Source of the DNA: Brachybacterium sp. YJGR34
Lineage (GTDB): Bacteria; Actinomycetota; Actinomycetes; Actinomycetales; Dermabacteraceae
Reading direction: 5' to 3'
DNA: 64,000 nucleotides
Assembly: GCF_003347015.1 (NCBI RefSeq)
Contig: NZ_PNFB01000017.1
Coordinates: forward strand, 1 to 64,000
Shown here: in pieces, positions 10,089 through 17,340 of the stretch
How positions within the stretch are numbered: position 1 is the stretch's first letter
Layout of the letters: the number at the start of each line of letters is the position of its first letter
The notes under the pieces: generated by a model
Databases searched by the model: none
What the model was told of the DNA's origin: nothing
What the model saw: the letters and a program-made list of their open reading frames with translations, nothing else
Position numbers and translations under genes: made by a program

Positions 10089-11081
10089 TCAGTAGCGGAG
10101 CCGGACGCGCGGGTCCAGCCACGCGAGGGCGAGATCGGAGATCAGGGTGCCGATGACCACGAGCACGGCGCTGATCAGGAGGATGGATCCGGCCAGATAC
10201 ATGTCCTGGCTCATCAGGGCGTTGAGCAGGAGCGGCCCGGTGGTGTTGAGGTTCAGCACCTGGGAGGTGATCGCATCGGCGGCGATCAGCCCCGGAAGGA
10301 TCCAGCCGATCGTGGAGAAGAACGGGTTCAGCGCGGCGCGCACGGGGTACTTGATCGTCAGACGGTTGCGCTTCATGCCGCGGGCCCGGCCCGCGGACAC
10401 GTAGGGCTTGCGCAGCTCGTCGAGCAGGTTCGCGCGCAGGACGCGGATGTTCCCCGCCGTGCCGGCCGTGCCCCAGATGACGATCGGGATCCACAGGTGG
10501 GCGAGCAGGTCGCCCACCTTCGCCAGGCTCCACGGCGCGTCCCGGTACTCCGGGGACAGCAGCCCGCCCACGCTCTGACCGAAGTAGGTCAGCCCGATCC
10601 ACATCAGCACCAGCGCGATGAGGAAGTTCGGCACCGCCAGGCCCAGGTAGCCGAAGAACGTGAAGGCGTAGTCCGTGATCGAGTACTGGCGCAGCGCCGA
10701 GTACACGCCGATCGGGAAGCTGATCGCCCAGATGAAGATGAGCGTCAGGATCGAGAGGGTGATCGTCAGCGGCAGCCGTTCCATGAGCAGATCGCTCACC
10801 GGGCGGTTGTAGCTGAAGGACTCCCCGAAATCGAGATGGAGGACGATATTGGAGATCCACTTCCAGTACTGCACGTACCACGGATCGCCCAGGCCGTAGC
10901 GCTCGCTGAGCCGCTCCAGCTCCGCCGCGTCCAGGGGCTGGTCCCCGGCCGCGGCGAGCTTGGCCTGCACGGTGGTGAGATAGTCGCCCGGCGGCAGCTG
11001 GATGATGATGAAGGTGATCAGGGAGATCGCCCAGACCGTCGGGATGAGGATGAGGACACGTCGACCGATGTAGCGCAGCAT
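10089..11081 (-). CDS. ABC permease, DppB type
   Basis: A 330-residue membrane subunit with the DppB/OppB layout: first helix at about 9-29 (VLILIPTVWAISLITFIIIQ), a periplasmic domain including GLGDPWYVQYWKWI, then five helices. The coupling loop reads YVSAGRARGMKRNRLTIKYPVRAALNP. The C-terminal DPRVRLRY is characteristic of the family. It lies 7 bases after the binding-protein gene and 12 before the DppC-type gene, in one operon. Confidence 0.92.
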   Translation of the reverse strand: MLRYIGRRVLILIPTVWAISLITFIIIQLPPGDYLTTVQAKLAAAGDQPLDAAELERLSERYGLGDPWYVQYWKWISNIVLHLDFGESFSYNRPVSDLLMERLPLTITLSILTLIFIWAISFPIGVYSALRQYSITDYAFTFFGYLGLAVPNFLIALVLMWIGLTYFGQSVGGLLSPEYRDAPWSLAKVGDLLAHLWIPIVIWGTAGTAGNIRVLRANLLDELRKPYVSAGRARGMKRNRLTIKYPVRAALNPFFSTIGWILPGLIAADAITSQVLNLNTTGPLLLNALMSQDMYLAGSILLISAVLVVIGTLISDLALAWLDPRVRLRY

Positions 11082-11088
11082 CGCCCGG

Positions 11089-13083
11089 TCAGCCGAAGTA
11101 CCAGATCGGCGGATCGATGTGGCCCGGGGTGAAGTACAGCGGCGACTCCGGGTAGGACTCCACGACGTTGCGCAGGTGGTTCTTGGCGATCGCGAAGCCG
11201 TCGCCGGGCAGCACGGTGCCGATGGCGTAGAACTGCTCCTTGGAGATCGCGAGGATCTGGCGGAACAGCTCCTTGCGCTTCTCCTCGTCGGGCTCGAGCG
11301 GGATCTGCCGCGCGAGCTCCATCTGCTCCAGGACCTCGGCGGGCGGCTCCTCGGCGTTCTCGCCCTGGCCGTCGGTCGTGAAGTGCTCCGCCCATTTCAC
11401 GGCGTAGTTCGACTCGCTCCACGAGGGGAACCACCAGCGCAGCTCGTCCATCTCGGTGCGATAGCCGCCGTCGCCGCCCCAGGTGTTGGCATCGTGCTGA
11501 TTGGCCGCGGCGGTCTTGCGCTCGTAGAACAGGGTCCGCTCGAGCGGGTTGACCGTGGCCTTGACGCCCGCCTGCTCCCAGGTCTGCACCACCAGCGCCA
11601 TGGCCTGCGAGTGCTGGGCGGCATCGGCCGTGACGTCGACCTGGAAGGTGAGGCGCTTCCCGTCCGGGCGCAGCCGGAAGCCGTCGGAGTCCTTCTCGGT
11701 GAGCCCGGCGGCGTCGAGGTGCTCGTTCGCCAGGTCGATGTCGAACTCGGTGAACTGGGTCGCGTACTCCTCGTCGAAGAACTCCGACTTCGGGCTGGGC
11801 GCGGCCTGGTGCGGCTGGCCCTGGCGCTGGTACACCGTGTCCTGGATGTCCTGCCGGTCGATGGCATGGGACAGCCCGATGCGGAAGTCCTTGTTCTGGA
11901 AGATCTCCCGCAGCACCTCGTCGCGGTGGTTGAGGTTCAGGGAGATGACCATCTGGTTCATCGAGGTGTTCTCGACGGTGAGGAACCGGAAGTCCCCGGA
12001 CTCGCGGGCGTCGGCGAGCACCGGCCGGTTGGGGTCGGTGGTGAAGTTGCGCCCGTGCATGTCGATCTCGCCGTTGACGGCCTTGAGCAGCATGACCTCG
12101 TCGTTCTGGACGATCTCGAACTCGAGGTGGTCGATGAACGGCAGCTGGGCGCCGGCGTCGTCAGTCTTCCAGTAGTACGGGTTCCGCTCCGCCTTGACCA
12201 CCGTGCCCTCGTTGAGCGGGGTGGTCAGGCGCCAGGCGGTGAGCAGCGGCAGCTCGACATTGTTGAAGAAGGCCTTGCGGTCTGCCCAGTAGTCCGTCCA
12301 GTCGCCCATGCCCGCCTCCTCGGCGAGCTTCTCCGCCTCCGGGTTGAGGTCCGGGAGGAACTGCGAGAGGTAGTGCTTGGGCCAGCCCAGCAGGTTCTTG
12401 GGCTGCTCACCGCGGCTCGCGGTCACCAGGAAGTCGCCGCGCGGGCCGGGGTAGGTGAGCTTCACCGTGGACTCGTCGATCTTCTCCGGCGTGCAGGGCT
12501 CGCCGTCCGCGGTGAGGAACTCCGGCACCGACGGGTACAGGGTCTCGTTGTAGTACACGTCCTCGATGGCGAACATGATGTCGTCGGCGGTGACGGGCTC
12601 GCCGTCGGACCAGCGCATGCCGCGCCGCAGGTGGAGGGTGAACTCGGTGCCCTCGTCGTTGACGTCCACGGCCTTGAGGGTGCCGGGGAGCCCGAACTCG
12701 TCCAGCTGCGGGCTGGCGCGGACGGTGGGCTCGTAGTGGATGAAGCGGTCCAGCCAACCGCGGTCCTGGTCGAGGACCACGCCGGCGAAGGTGCCGCCGT
12801 AGGGGCCGTACTCCGGGGTGGGGACCACCAGGCGGTCCTCCTCGACCGGCATGCGCTCCTCGAGCGGCGGCAGCTCGCCGGCATCGACCTGCTCGGTGAG
12901 CATGGGGGACTCCAGGGGGCGGTCGGGGTCCGGGGAGGTGTTGCGGGCGTCGCCCTCGCCGGCCTCCTCGGTCCCGGAGGAGGCGCAGGCGGTCAGGAGG
13001 CCGCCGAGGCCGAGGGCGCTGCTGCCGGCGACCAGCTGGCGGCGGGAGAGGGCGGTGGGGCGAAGAGCGGGGGAGTCAGGCAC
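11089..13083 (-). CDS. Extracellular solute-binding lipoprotein, family 5 (oligogalacturonide, predicted)
   Basis: Ligand-capturing lipoprotein of the Dpp-type importer. The N-terminus has a twin-arginine motif (LSRRQLVAGSS) and a lipobox LLTAC with Cys33, so it is probably Tat-exported and lipidated. The remaining about 630 residues are a family-5 (SBP_bac_5) fold with FTLHLRRGMRWSDGEPVTADD and a ligand-domain ending in YGTVLPGDGFAI-like sequence. The start codon is GTG at 13083 with AAGGAGG at good spacing. It is the first gene of a seven-gene minus-strand operon that also encodes two permeases, the ATPase, Ogl, a glycosidase and pectate lyase. A CG-centred operator-like site lies about 35-45 bases upstream. 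Confidence 0.92.
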   Translation of the reverse strand: MPDSPALRPTALSRRQLVAGSSALGLGGLLTACASSGTEEAGEGDARNTSPDPDRPLESPMLTEQVDAGELPPLEERMPVEEDRLVVPTPEYGPYGGTFAGVVLDQDRGWLDRFIHYEPTVRASPQLDEFGLPGTLKAVDVNDEGTEFTLHLRRGMRWSDGEPVTADDIMFAIEDVYYNETLYPSVPEFLTADGEPCTPEKIDESTVKLTYPGPRGDFLVTASRGEQPKNLLGWPKHYLSQFLPDLNPEAEKLAEEAGMGDWTDYWADRKAFFNNVELPLLTAWRLTTPLNEGTVVKAERNPYYWKTDDAGAQLPFIDHLEFEIVQNDEVMLLKAVNGEIDMHGRNFTTDPNRPVLADARESGDFRFLTVENTSMNQMVISLNLNHRDEVLREIFQNKDFRIGLSHAIDRQDIQDTVYQRQGQPHQAAPSPKSEFFDEEYATQFTEFDIDLANEHLDAAGLTEKDSDGFRLRPDGKRLTFQVDVTADAAQHSQAMALVVQTWEQAGVKATVNPLERTLFYERKTAAANQHDANTWGGDGGYRTEMDELRWWFPSWSESNYAVKWAEHFTTDGQGENAEEPPAEVLEQMELARQIPLEPDEEKRKELFRQILAISKEQFYAIGTVLPGDGFAIAKNHLRNVVESYPESPLYFTPGHIDPPIWYFG

Positions 13084-13116
13084 GACAGGTCCTCCTTGAC
13101 GGGTGTGCCAACGCCA

Positions 13117-13128
13117 TGAGTCGTTTCA
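13117..13128. promoter_or_regulatory. LacI-type operator candidate upstream of the homogalacturonan operon
   Basis: The site reads TGAGTCGTTTCA in a CATGAGTCGTTTCAAG context. Its right half matches the half-site TTGAAACG of the site at 15814-15825. It lies 34-45 bases before the GTG start at 13083, a good place to block transcription. Direct sequence match; regulator assignment is inferred. Confidence 0.45.
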
Positions 13129-13238
13129 AGCTGGAGGGGCGGGTGCCCGCTGGGGGTGACGGGTCGACTCTCGGCGATGAGGGATCGGATGTCTCGCGGT
13201 GCCGGAAGTAGACCACGGTGGTTCAGGAGGCGTCAACA

Positions 13239-13250
13239 GCAAGCGTTTGC
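13239..13250. promoter_or_regulatory. LacI-type operator candidate (GCAA-GCGT-TTGC)
   Basis: An imperfect palindrome GCAAGCGTTTGC with a CG centre, in the divergent space between the homogalacturonan operon and the regulator at 13368. A related site, GAAAACGGTTGC, lies upstream of that regulator at 14423-14434. Confidence 0.45.
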
Positions 13251-13367
13251 CTCGCACGTCGATCCGTGGAGGGAAATGTTCTGTCACCTGCCGTGATGTC
13301 CTGGTGATGGTGCGGAAATCGTTGCGCCGCCGTGATGCGCGCCGGCCGATGCCGCTTCCGCCCGGAC

Positions 13368-14369
13368 TCAGATCGTCGAGCCGCGCACCACCAGATGAGG
13401 TCGCACGGTGAGCTGGCGCGTCGGGACCGGGCGACCTTCCACCAGATCCAGCAGCATCGTGCCGGCGAGGCGTCCGATCTCTCGGAGGTTCTGCTCGATG
13501 CTCGTGATCGCCGGGACGGTCGCCTCCGACATCGCGGTCCAGTTGCCGAAGCCGGTCACGGCCACGTCCTGGGGCACCGAGCGGCCATGGGCGAGCAGCC
13601 GCTCCAGGGCGCCCCGGGCGATCTGGTCGGAGTCGCAGCACACGGCATCGATGTCGTGGCCGGAGGCCAGCGCGATGTCGATGGCGCGCCGGCCCCAGGC
13701 CTCGCTCCAGTCGCCGTGCATCGTCCCGCGCACCAGGGCGGAGCCCGCGTGCTCGGCCACGGCCTGCGCCTTGGGGCCGGCGGTGCGGGAGCTGGCCGGA
13801 CCGGCGATGTGCAGGATCCGCGTGCGCCCCAGCTCCAGGAGATGGTCGATGGCCAGGCCCATCGAGGACCTCCGGTCCGTGACGACGGCGTGCTCCGCCG
13901 GCTCCGCGGGGGTGTCGAAGGTGTAGACCGTGGGGATGTCGGTGCGCAGCGGACCCTCGAGCCCGTGCGGGCGGTTGGTGACGATGAGACCGTCCACCCG
14001 GCGCTCCTGCAGGGCCCGCAGCAGGTGCTCCTCGCGCATCTGGTCCTCGCGGGTGTCGCTGAGGATGATCGACATCCTCCCCACGGCGAGGGCGTCCTCG
14101 GCGCCCATGAGGATCGGCATCGAGAAGCGCCCGTAGCTGTCGGTGGTGAGGAAGCCGACGGTGTAGGTGCGTCCGCTCGAGAGGCTCCGGCCCCGCGGAT
14201 CGGCCACGAAGCCGAGGCGGTCGGCGACCGAGCGCACGTGCGCTCGGGTGGACTCCTTGAGGGTGCCGGTGTTGTTGAGCGCCTTGGAGACCGTGCCCAC
14301 GGAAACTCCCGCGGCACGGGCCACATCGGAGATACGGACGCGTTCGGTGGTGCTGGGCCTGGACTGCAT
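13368..14369 (-). CDS. LacI-family transcriptional regulator (pectin locus)
   Basis: A 333-residue repressor-type protein. The helix-turn-helix and hinge are at 11-60 (VRISDVARAAGVSVGTVSKALNNTGTLKESTRA), followed by a periplasmic-binding-protein-like effector domain with the usual DAVCCDSDQIARGAL and DVAVTGFGNWTAMSEATVPAITSIEQ segments. ATG at 14369 was chosen because the domain begins there; the open frame runs further upstream but only with Arg/Pro-rich noise, and there is no clear ribosome-binding site. Lying directly upstream of the homogalacturonan operon, it is the best candidate for its regulator. The effector is probably a pectin-derived sugar. Confidence 0.9.
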   Translation of the reverse strand: MQSRPSTTERVRISDVARAAGVSVGTVSKALNNTGTLKESTRAHVRSVADRLGFVADPRGRSLSSGRTYTVGFLTTDSYGRFSMPILMGAEDALAVGRMSIILSDTREDQMREEHLLRALQERRVDGLIVTNRPHGLEGPLRTDIPTVYTFDTPAEPAEHAVVTDRRSSMGLAIDHLLELGRTRILHIAGPASSRTAGPKAQAVAEHAGSALVRGTMHGDWSEAWGRRAIDIALASGHDIDAVCCDSDQIARGALERLLAHGRSVPQDVAVTGFGNWTAMSEATVPAITSIEQNLREIGRLAGTMLLDLVEGRPVPTRQLTVRPHLVVRGSTI

Positions 14370-14422
14370 GGCTGAACAGTACGCCCGACGGGGCGGACGT
14401 GGGGTCACCCGGCCAGAGATCG

Positions 14423-14434
14423 GAAAACGGTTGC
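14423..14434. promoter_or_regulatory. LacI-type operator candidate upstream of the regulator at 13368
   Basis: GAAAACGGTTGC, about 54 bases before the start at 14369. Its complement GCAACCGTTTTC resembles the site at 13239-13250, which suggests autoregulation. Confidence 0.35.
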
Positions 14435-14485
14435 GGATGCCCGGCGCGATGCCGGCGCCGAGCGGTCGCGCCGCCGGGGCGGCTC

Positions 14486-15484
14486 CTACCGCCGCGGGGC
14501 CGGGCCGGTCGACTCCCGCCAGATGGTCCGCGTGATCGCCGCCCCGTCCAGGGCGGGCCCCTCGCCGTGCATGATGCGCAGCAGCTCGCGCAGGAGGTCC
14601 GCGCCCAGCCGGTGGTGGTCCGTGGCGACGGTGGTCAGCGAGGGAGTCATCCAGGCGCCGAGCGGCAGGTCCTCCCAGCCGGTCACGCTGAGGTGCTCGG
14701 GCACGCGCCAGCCGCGCTCGGCCGCGCCGCGGATGACGCCGGCGGCGACCAGGTCGTCGGCGGCGACCACCGCGGTGATCGGGGTGTCCTCGGGCAGCTC
14801 GAGGATCGTCGCCCGGGCGTGCTCGGGGTCCCAGCCGCCGTCGATCACCGTGGCGACCTCCAGGTCGTGGCGCTCGGCGGCGTGCAGGAAGGCCTCGCGG
14901 CGCCGCTGGGAGGAGGGGTGGCCGCTCTCGCCCGTGAGATGCAGCAGGGCGCGATGGCCCCACGCGGCGAGGTGGTCGACGAGCTCGGTCATGCGGTCGG
15001 CCTCCGAGAGCGGCCCCACGCCGCGCATCTTCCGGTCGTAGACGGGTGCCGAGATGATCGGTGCGCTGCCCTGGCGGGAGCTGCGGGTCTCGGGCAGGTC
15101 GGTGAGCGAGAGGACGGCCTCGTAGAGGCCGGAGTCCGCGAGCTCCACGACGCGGCCGCCCTGGAGCTCGCCGCGCGGGAGGGTCACGACCTCCACCGCG
15201 AAGCCGGCGCTCTGGGCGGACTCGCTCGCCCCGCTGAGCACCTCGCGGGCGCTGCGCGCGTCGCCGGCCGGGACGATCAGGGCCAGGCGCCCGGTGGAGC
15301 GGTTGCGCATCGCACGGGCCACCAGGTTGGGCCGGTAGTCGAGCTGGGCCACGGCCTCGTCGATGTGCGCGGCGAGCATCGGGGAGACGGTGGGGTCCCC
15401 CTTGAGGCGCCGCGAGACCGTCTGGTGCGAGACGCCGGCGAGGCGCGCGACATCGCGGATGGTGGGGCGACGGACATCGGCCAT
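14486..15484 (-). CDS. LacI-family transcriptional regulator (rhamnogalacturonan operon)
   Basis: A 332-residue regulator starting MADVRRPTIRDVARLAGVSHQTVSRRLKGD, with helix-turn-helix at about 8-30 and the effector domain after residue 60 (ISVTGWEDLPLGAWMTPSLTTV-type ending). ATG at 15484 has AGGAGG just upstream and matches the family start. It is divergent from the plus-strand rhamnogalacturonan operon at 15896, which points to control of that operon. The effector pocket cannot be read from sequence. The two motifs at 15571 and 15731 are plausible targets. Confidence 0.9.
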   Translation of the reverse strand: MADVRRPTIRDVARLAGVSHQTVSRRLKGDPTVSPMLAAHIDEAVAQLDYRPNLVARAMRNRSTGRLALIVPAGDARSAREVLSGASESAQSAGFAVEVVTLPRGELQGGRVVELADSGLYEAVLSLTDLPETRSSRQGSAPIISAPVYDRKMRGVGPLSEADRMTELVDHLAAWGHRALLHLTGESGHPSSQRRREAFLHAAERHDLEVATVIDGGWDPEHARATILELPEDTPITAVVAADDLVAAGVIRGAAERGWRVPEHLSVTGWEDLPLGAWMTPSLTTVATDHHRLGADLLRELLRIMHGEGPALDGAAITRTIWRESTGPAPRR

Positions 15485-15570
15485 GGGTCCTCCTCGAGCG
15501 GTGGGGCTCCGTTCCTCGCGGCGCGCTCGACGGGTCGCGGCGGCACTCCCGCTGGTCACGATCTCACAAC

Positions 15571-15585
15571 GAGTGACCGTTCATC
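15571..15585 (-). promoter_or_regulatory. Operator candidate, copy 1 of GATGAACGGTCACTC
   Basis: Top strand reads GAGTGACCGTTCATC. Its complement is nearly identical to the sequence at 15731-15744. The core GTGA-CCGT-TCAT is a CG-centred imperfect palindrome of LacI type, about 90 bases upstream of the regulator start at 15484. Confidence 0.5.
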
Positions 15586-15730
15586 CACCGATGAGCCGGG
15601 CTGCGGTGAGTGACAGGATCCGGCGGGGGTCGACCGGGGAGGGTGGTGCGAGTACAGCGTTGGAAAGCCAGGTCACGACTCTGCGCGGAGACGGCATGCC
15701 GCCACGTGCTCGATCTCGGGGGCCACCTGG

Positions 15731-15744
15731 GTGAACGGTCACTC
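15731..15744 (+). promoter_or_regulatory. Operator candidate, copy 2 (GTGAACGGTCACTC)
   Basis: Inverted copy of the motif at 15571-15585, 146 bases away from it. Two spaced operators are typical of looping by LacI-family tetramers or of separate control of two divergent promoters. Confidence 0.5.
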
Positions 15745-15813
15745 GGCTCCCCGGGTGCGGCGGGTCGACCGGTGGTCGGGAATCGGGTCGCGGAAGTGGT
15801 TGACGCCAGATGC

Positions 15814-15825
15814 TGAAACGCTTCA
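15814..15825. promoter_or_regulatory. Operator candidate TGAAACGCTTCA before the rhamnogalacturonan operon
   Basis: A near-perfect CG-centred palindrome in GCTGAAACGCTTCAAGATG, 70-82 bases upstream of the first gene of the operon. It shares the GAAACG half-site with the site upstream of the homogalacturonan operon (13117-13128). Confidence 0.55.
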
Positions 15826-15895
15826 AGATGTGTCGCGGATCGCACCGCGGGCCCGACGGAGAGGCCGCGGACGGAGTGGAGACGGAGGCTCGTCG

Positions 15896-16555
15896 ATGAG
15901 CACAGAGCTGTACCGCAGCGCGCTGTCGGCGCCGGCGGACCTCGCCGGCTGGAGGGTCGAGGGACCCGCGGTGACGTCCTTCCCCGCGGGCCGGCTGCGT
16001 CTGGAGTCCGCCGCGGATCCCGCCGAGGGGCAGGCCGCGAACTTCGTCGCCTGGCTGCCCGTGGAGACCGACGGCGACCTCCGCCTCAGCTGGAGCTTCC
16101 GTCCCCTGCGCGAGCCGGGACTGGCGATGGTGTTCTGGGCCGCGCGCGGTCGCGACGGACAGTCCGTCCACGACGCGAGCCTGCCCGCGCGCACCGGGGA
16201 GTACGAGCAGTACCACTCCGGCGCGATCGACGCGTACCACCTCTCCTACTACCGCCGCATGTGGGCCTCCGAGCGCAGCCTCCACACCTGCAACGTGCGC
16301 AAGAGCCACGGCTTCCACCTGGTGGCCCAGGGCGCGGACCCGCTGCCCGCCGTGCTCGACGCGGACCGGGACTACCGCCTGAGCCTCACCTGGCAGGACG
16401 CGACCGTGCGCTTCACGATCGATGACATCCCGTGCCTGACCTGGACGGACGAGGGCAGCGTGGGGGGTGCGGCGCGCACCGGAGGAGCGATCGGTCTGCG
16501 CCAGATGGCGCCCCTGATCGCCGAGTACTCCGACCTCCGGATCGAGGCGATCTGA
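15896..16555 (+). CDS. DUF1961 family protein (YesU-like)
   Basis: A 219-residue protein without signal peptide. It resembles the DUF1961 family, represented by YesU of the Bacillus subtilis rhamnogalacturonan locus. The fold is a beta-sandwich of the concanavalin type (known for the family); visible blocks include EYEQYHSGAIDAYHLSYYRR and RKSHGFHLVAQGADPLP. ATG at 15896 follows ACGGAGG at good distance; the longer open frame upstream is noise. It is the first gene of the operon, and the next gene starts one base after its stop. Function is not known; a role in handling a rhamnogalacturonan oligomer is inferred from synteny. Confidence 0.8.
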   Translation: MSTELYRSALSAPADLAGWRVEGPAVTSFPAGRLRLESAADPAEGQAANFVAWLPVETDGDLRLSWSFRPLREPGLAMVFWAARGRDGQSVHDASLPARTGEYEQYHSGAIDAYHLSYYRRMWASERSLHTCNVRKSHGFHLVAQGADPLPAVLDADRDYRLSLTWQDATVRFTIDDIPCLTWTDEGSVGGAARTGGAIGLRQMAPLIAEYSDLRIEAI

Positions 16556-16556
16556 G

Positions 16557-17252
16557 ATGGACCGCGCCCTCGGTGCGCTGAGCACCGGCACCGACCTCCT
16601 GCTGCGCGCCCTCGCCCTCCAGGGCCTGTGGCTGCTGGGCACCCTGGCCGGCGGGATCGTGCTGGGCTGGGCGCCCGCCACCACCGCCGTCGTCGACGCC
16701 GCGGCCCGCGCCGCGCGCGGTGAGCCGATCCGCCTGGTCCGCACCGCCCGGGCGTGGCGGGACGGCTTCTGGCGCAGCCAGATCACGCTGGGCCTGCCCG
16801 GGCTGTTCCTGCTGCTCGCACTCGCGGCCGTCACCAGCTCCCTGCTGCCGACGGCCGCGGAGATCGCCCTCGGCGTGCTGGCCACCCTGCTGCTCGTGGC
16901 GTTCCTCCACGTCCCGCAGATCGACCGGCGGTACACGCTGCGCGCCACCGAGGTGCTCGGCGCCTCGCTGCGACTCTCCCTCGCCCAGGCGCCGACCTCG
17001 CTGCTGCTGGTGGCCGTGATCGCCCTGTGCGCGGGCGTGGTCCTGACCGTCCCCGGTCTCGCCCCCTTCCTCGGCGTCGCGGTGCCGCTGATGGCGATCC
17101 AGCATCTCGTCGGCCGCTCCCTGGACCGCAACGAGGACCTCCTCGCCGAGCGGCAGGATCCGCCCGCCGCCGCCGAGGCGCCGAACGTCCCCCACCCTCG
17201 TGGCGGGACGGGACCTGCCCTGTCGCGCCGCCCGCGCGCCTCCGCCCTCTGA
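16557..17252 (+). CDS. DUF624 membrane protein (YesV/YesL-like)
   Basis: A 231-residue integral membrane protein with about five hydrophobic helices (around 15-40, 80-105, 110-128, 150-178, 180-198) and a basic, disordered tail. DUF624 proteins accompany LplABC/YesOPQ-type oligosaccharide importers in Firmicutes and actinobacteria, and B. subtilis has two beside its rhamnogalacturonan genes. The function is unknown; a helper of the importer is the usual suggestion. It starts one base after the preceding stop and is followed 88 bases later by the binding-protein gene. Confidence 0.75.
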   Translation: MDRALGALSTGTDLLLRALALQGLWLLGTLAGGIVLGWAPATTAVVDAAARAARGEPIRLVRTARAWRDGFWRSQITLGLPGLFLLLALAAVTSSLLPTAAEIALGVLATLLLVAFLHVPQIDRRYTLRATEVLGASLRLSLAQAPTSLLLVAVIALCAGVVLTVPGLAPFLGVAVPLMAIQHLVGRSLDRNEDLLAERQDPPAAAEAPNVPHPRGGTGPALSRRPRASAL

Positions 17253-17340
17253 CCCCTCCCCGGTGGCCGGCCCCGCGCCGCTCGCCCGCCCCACCCCCGC
17301 GTCGACGCGCCCGCGCCGCCGCCCTGAGAAAGGAACAAGG

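Larger units (their letters stand above)
15485..15895. other. Divergent intergenic region with three operator-like sites
   Basis: About 410 bases between the LacI gene and the rhamnogalacturonan operon. I see no gene here. It holds two copies in opposite orientation of a TGACCGTTCA/TGAACGGTCA motif and one TGAAACGCTTCA palindrome, each listed separately. The rest is GC-rich with no further recognisable structure. Confidence 0.6.
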
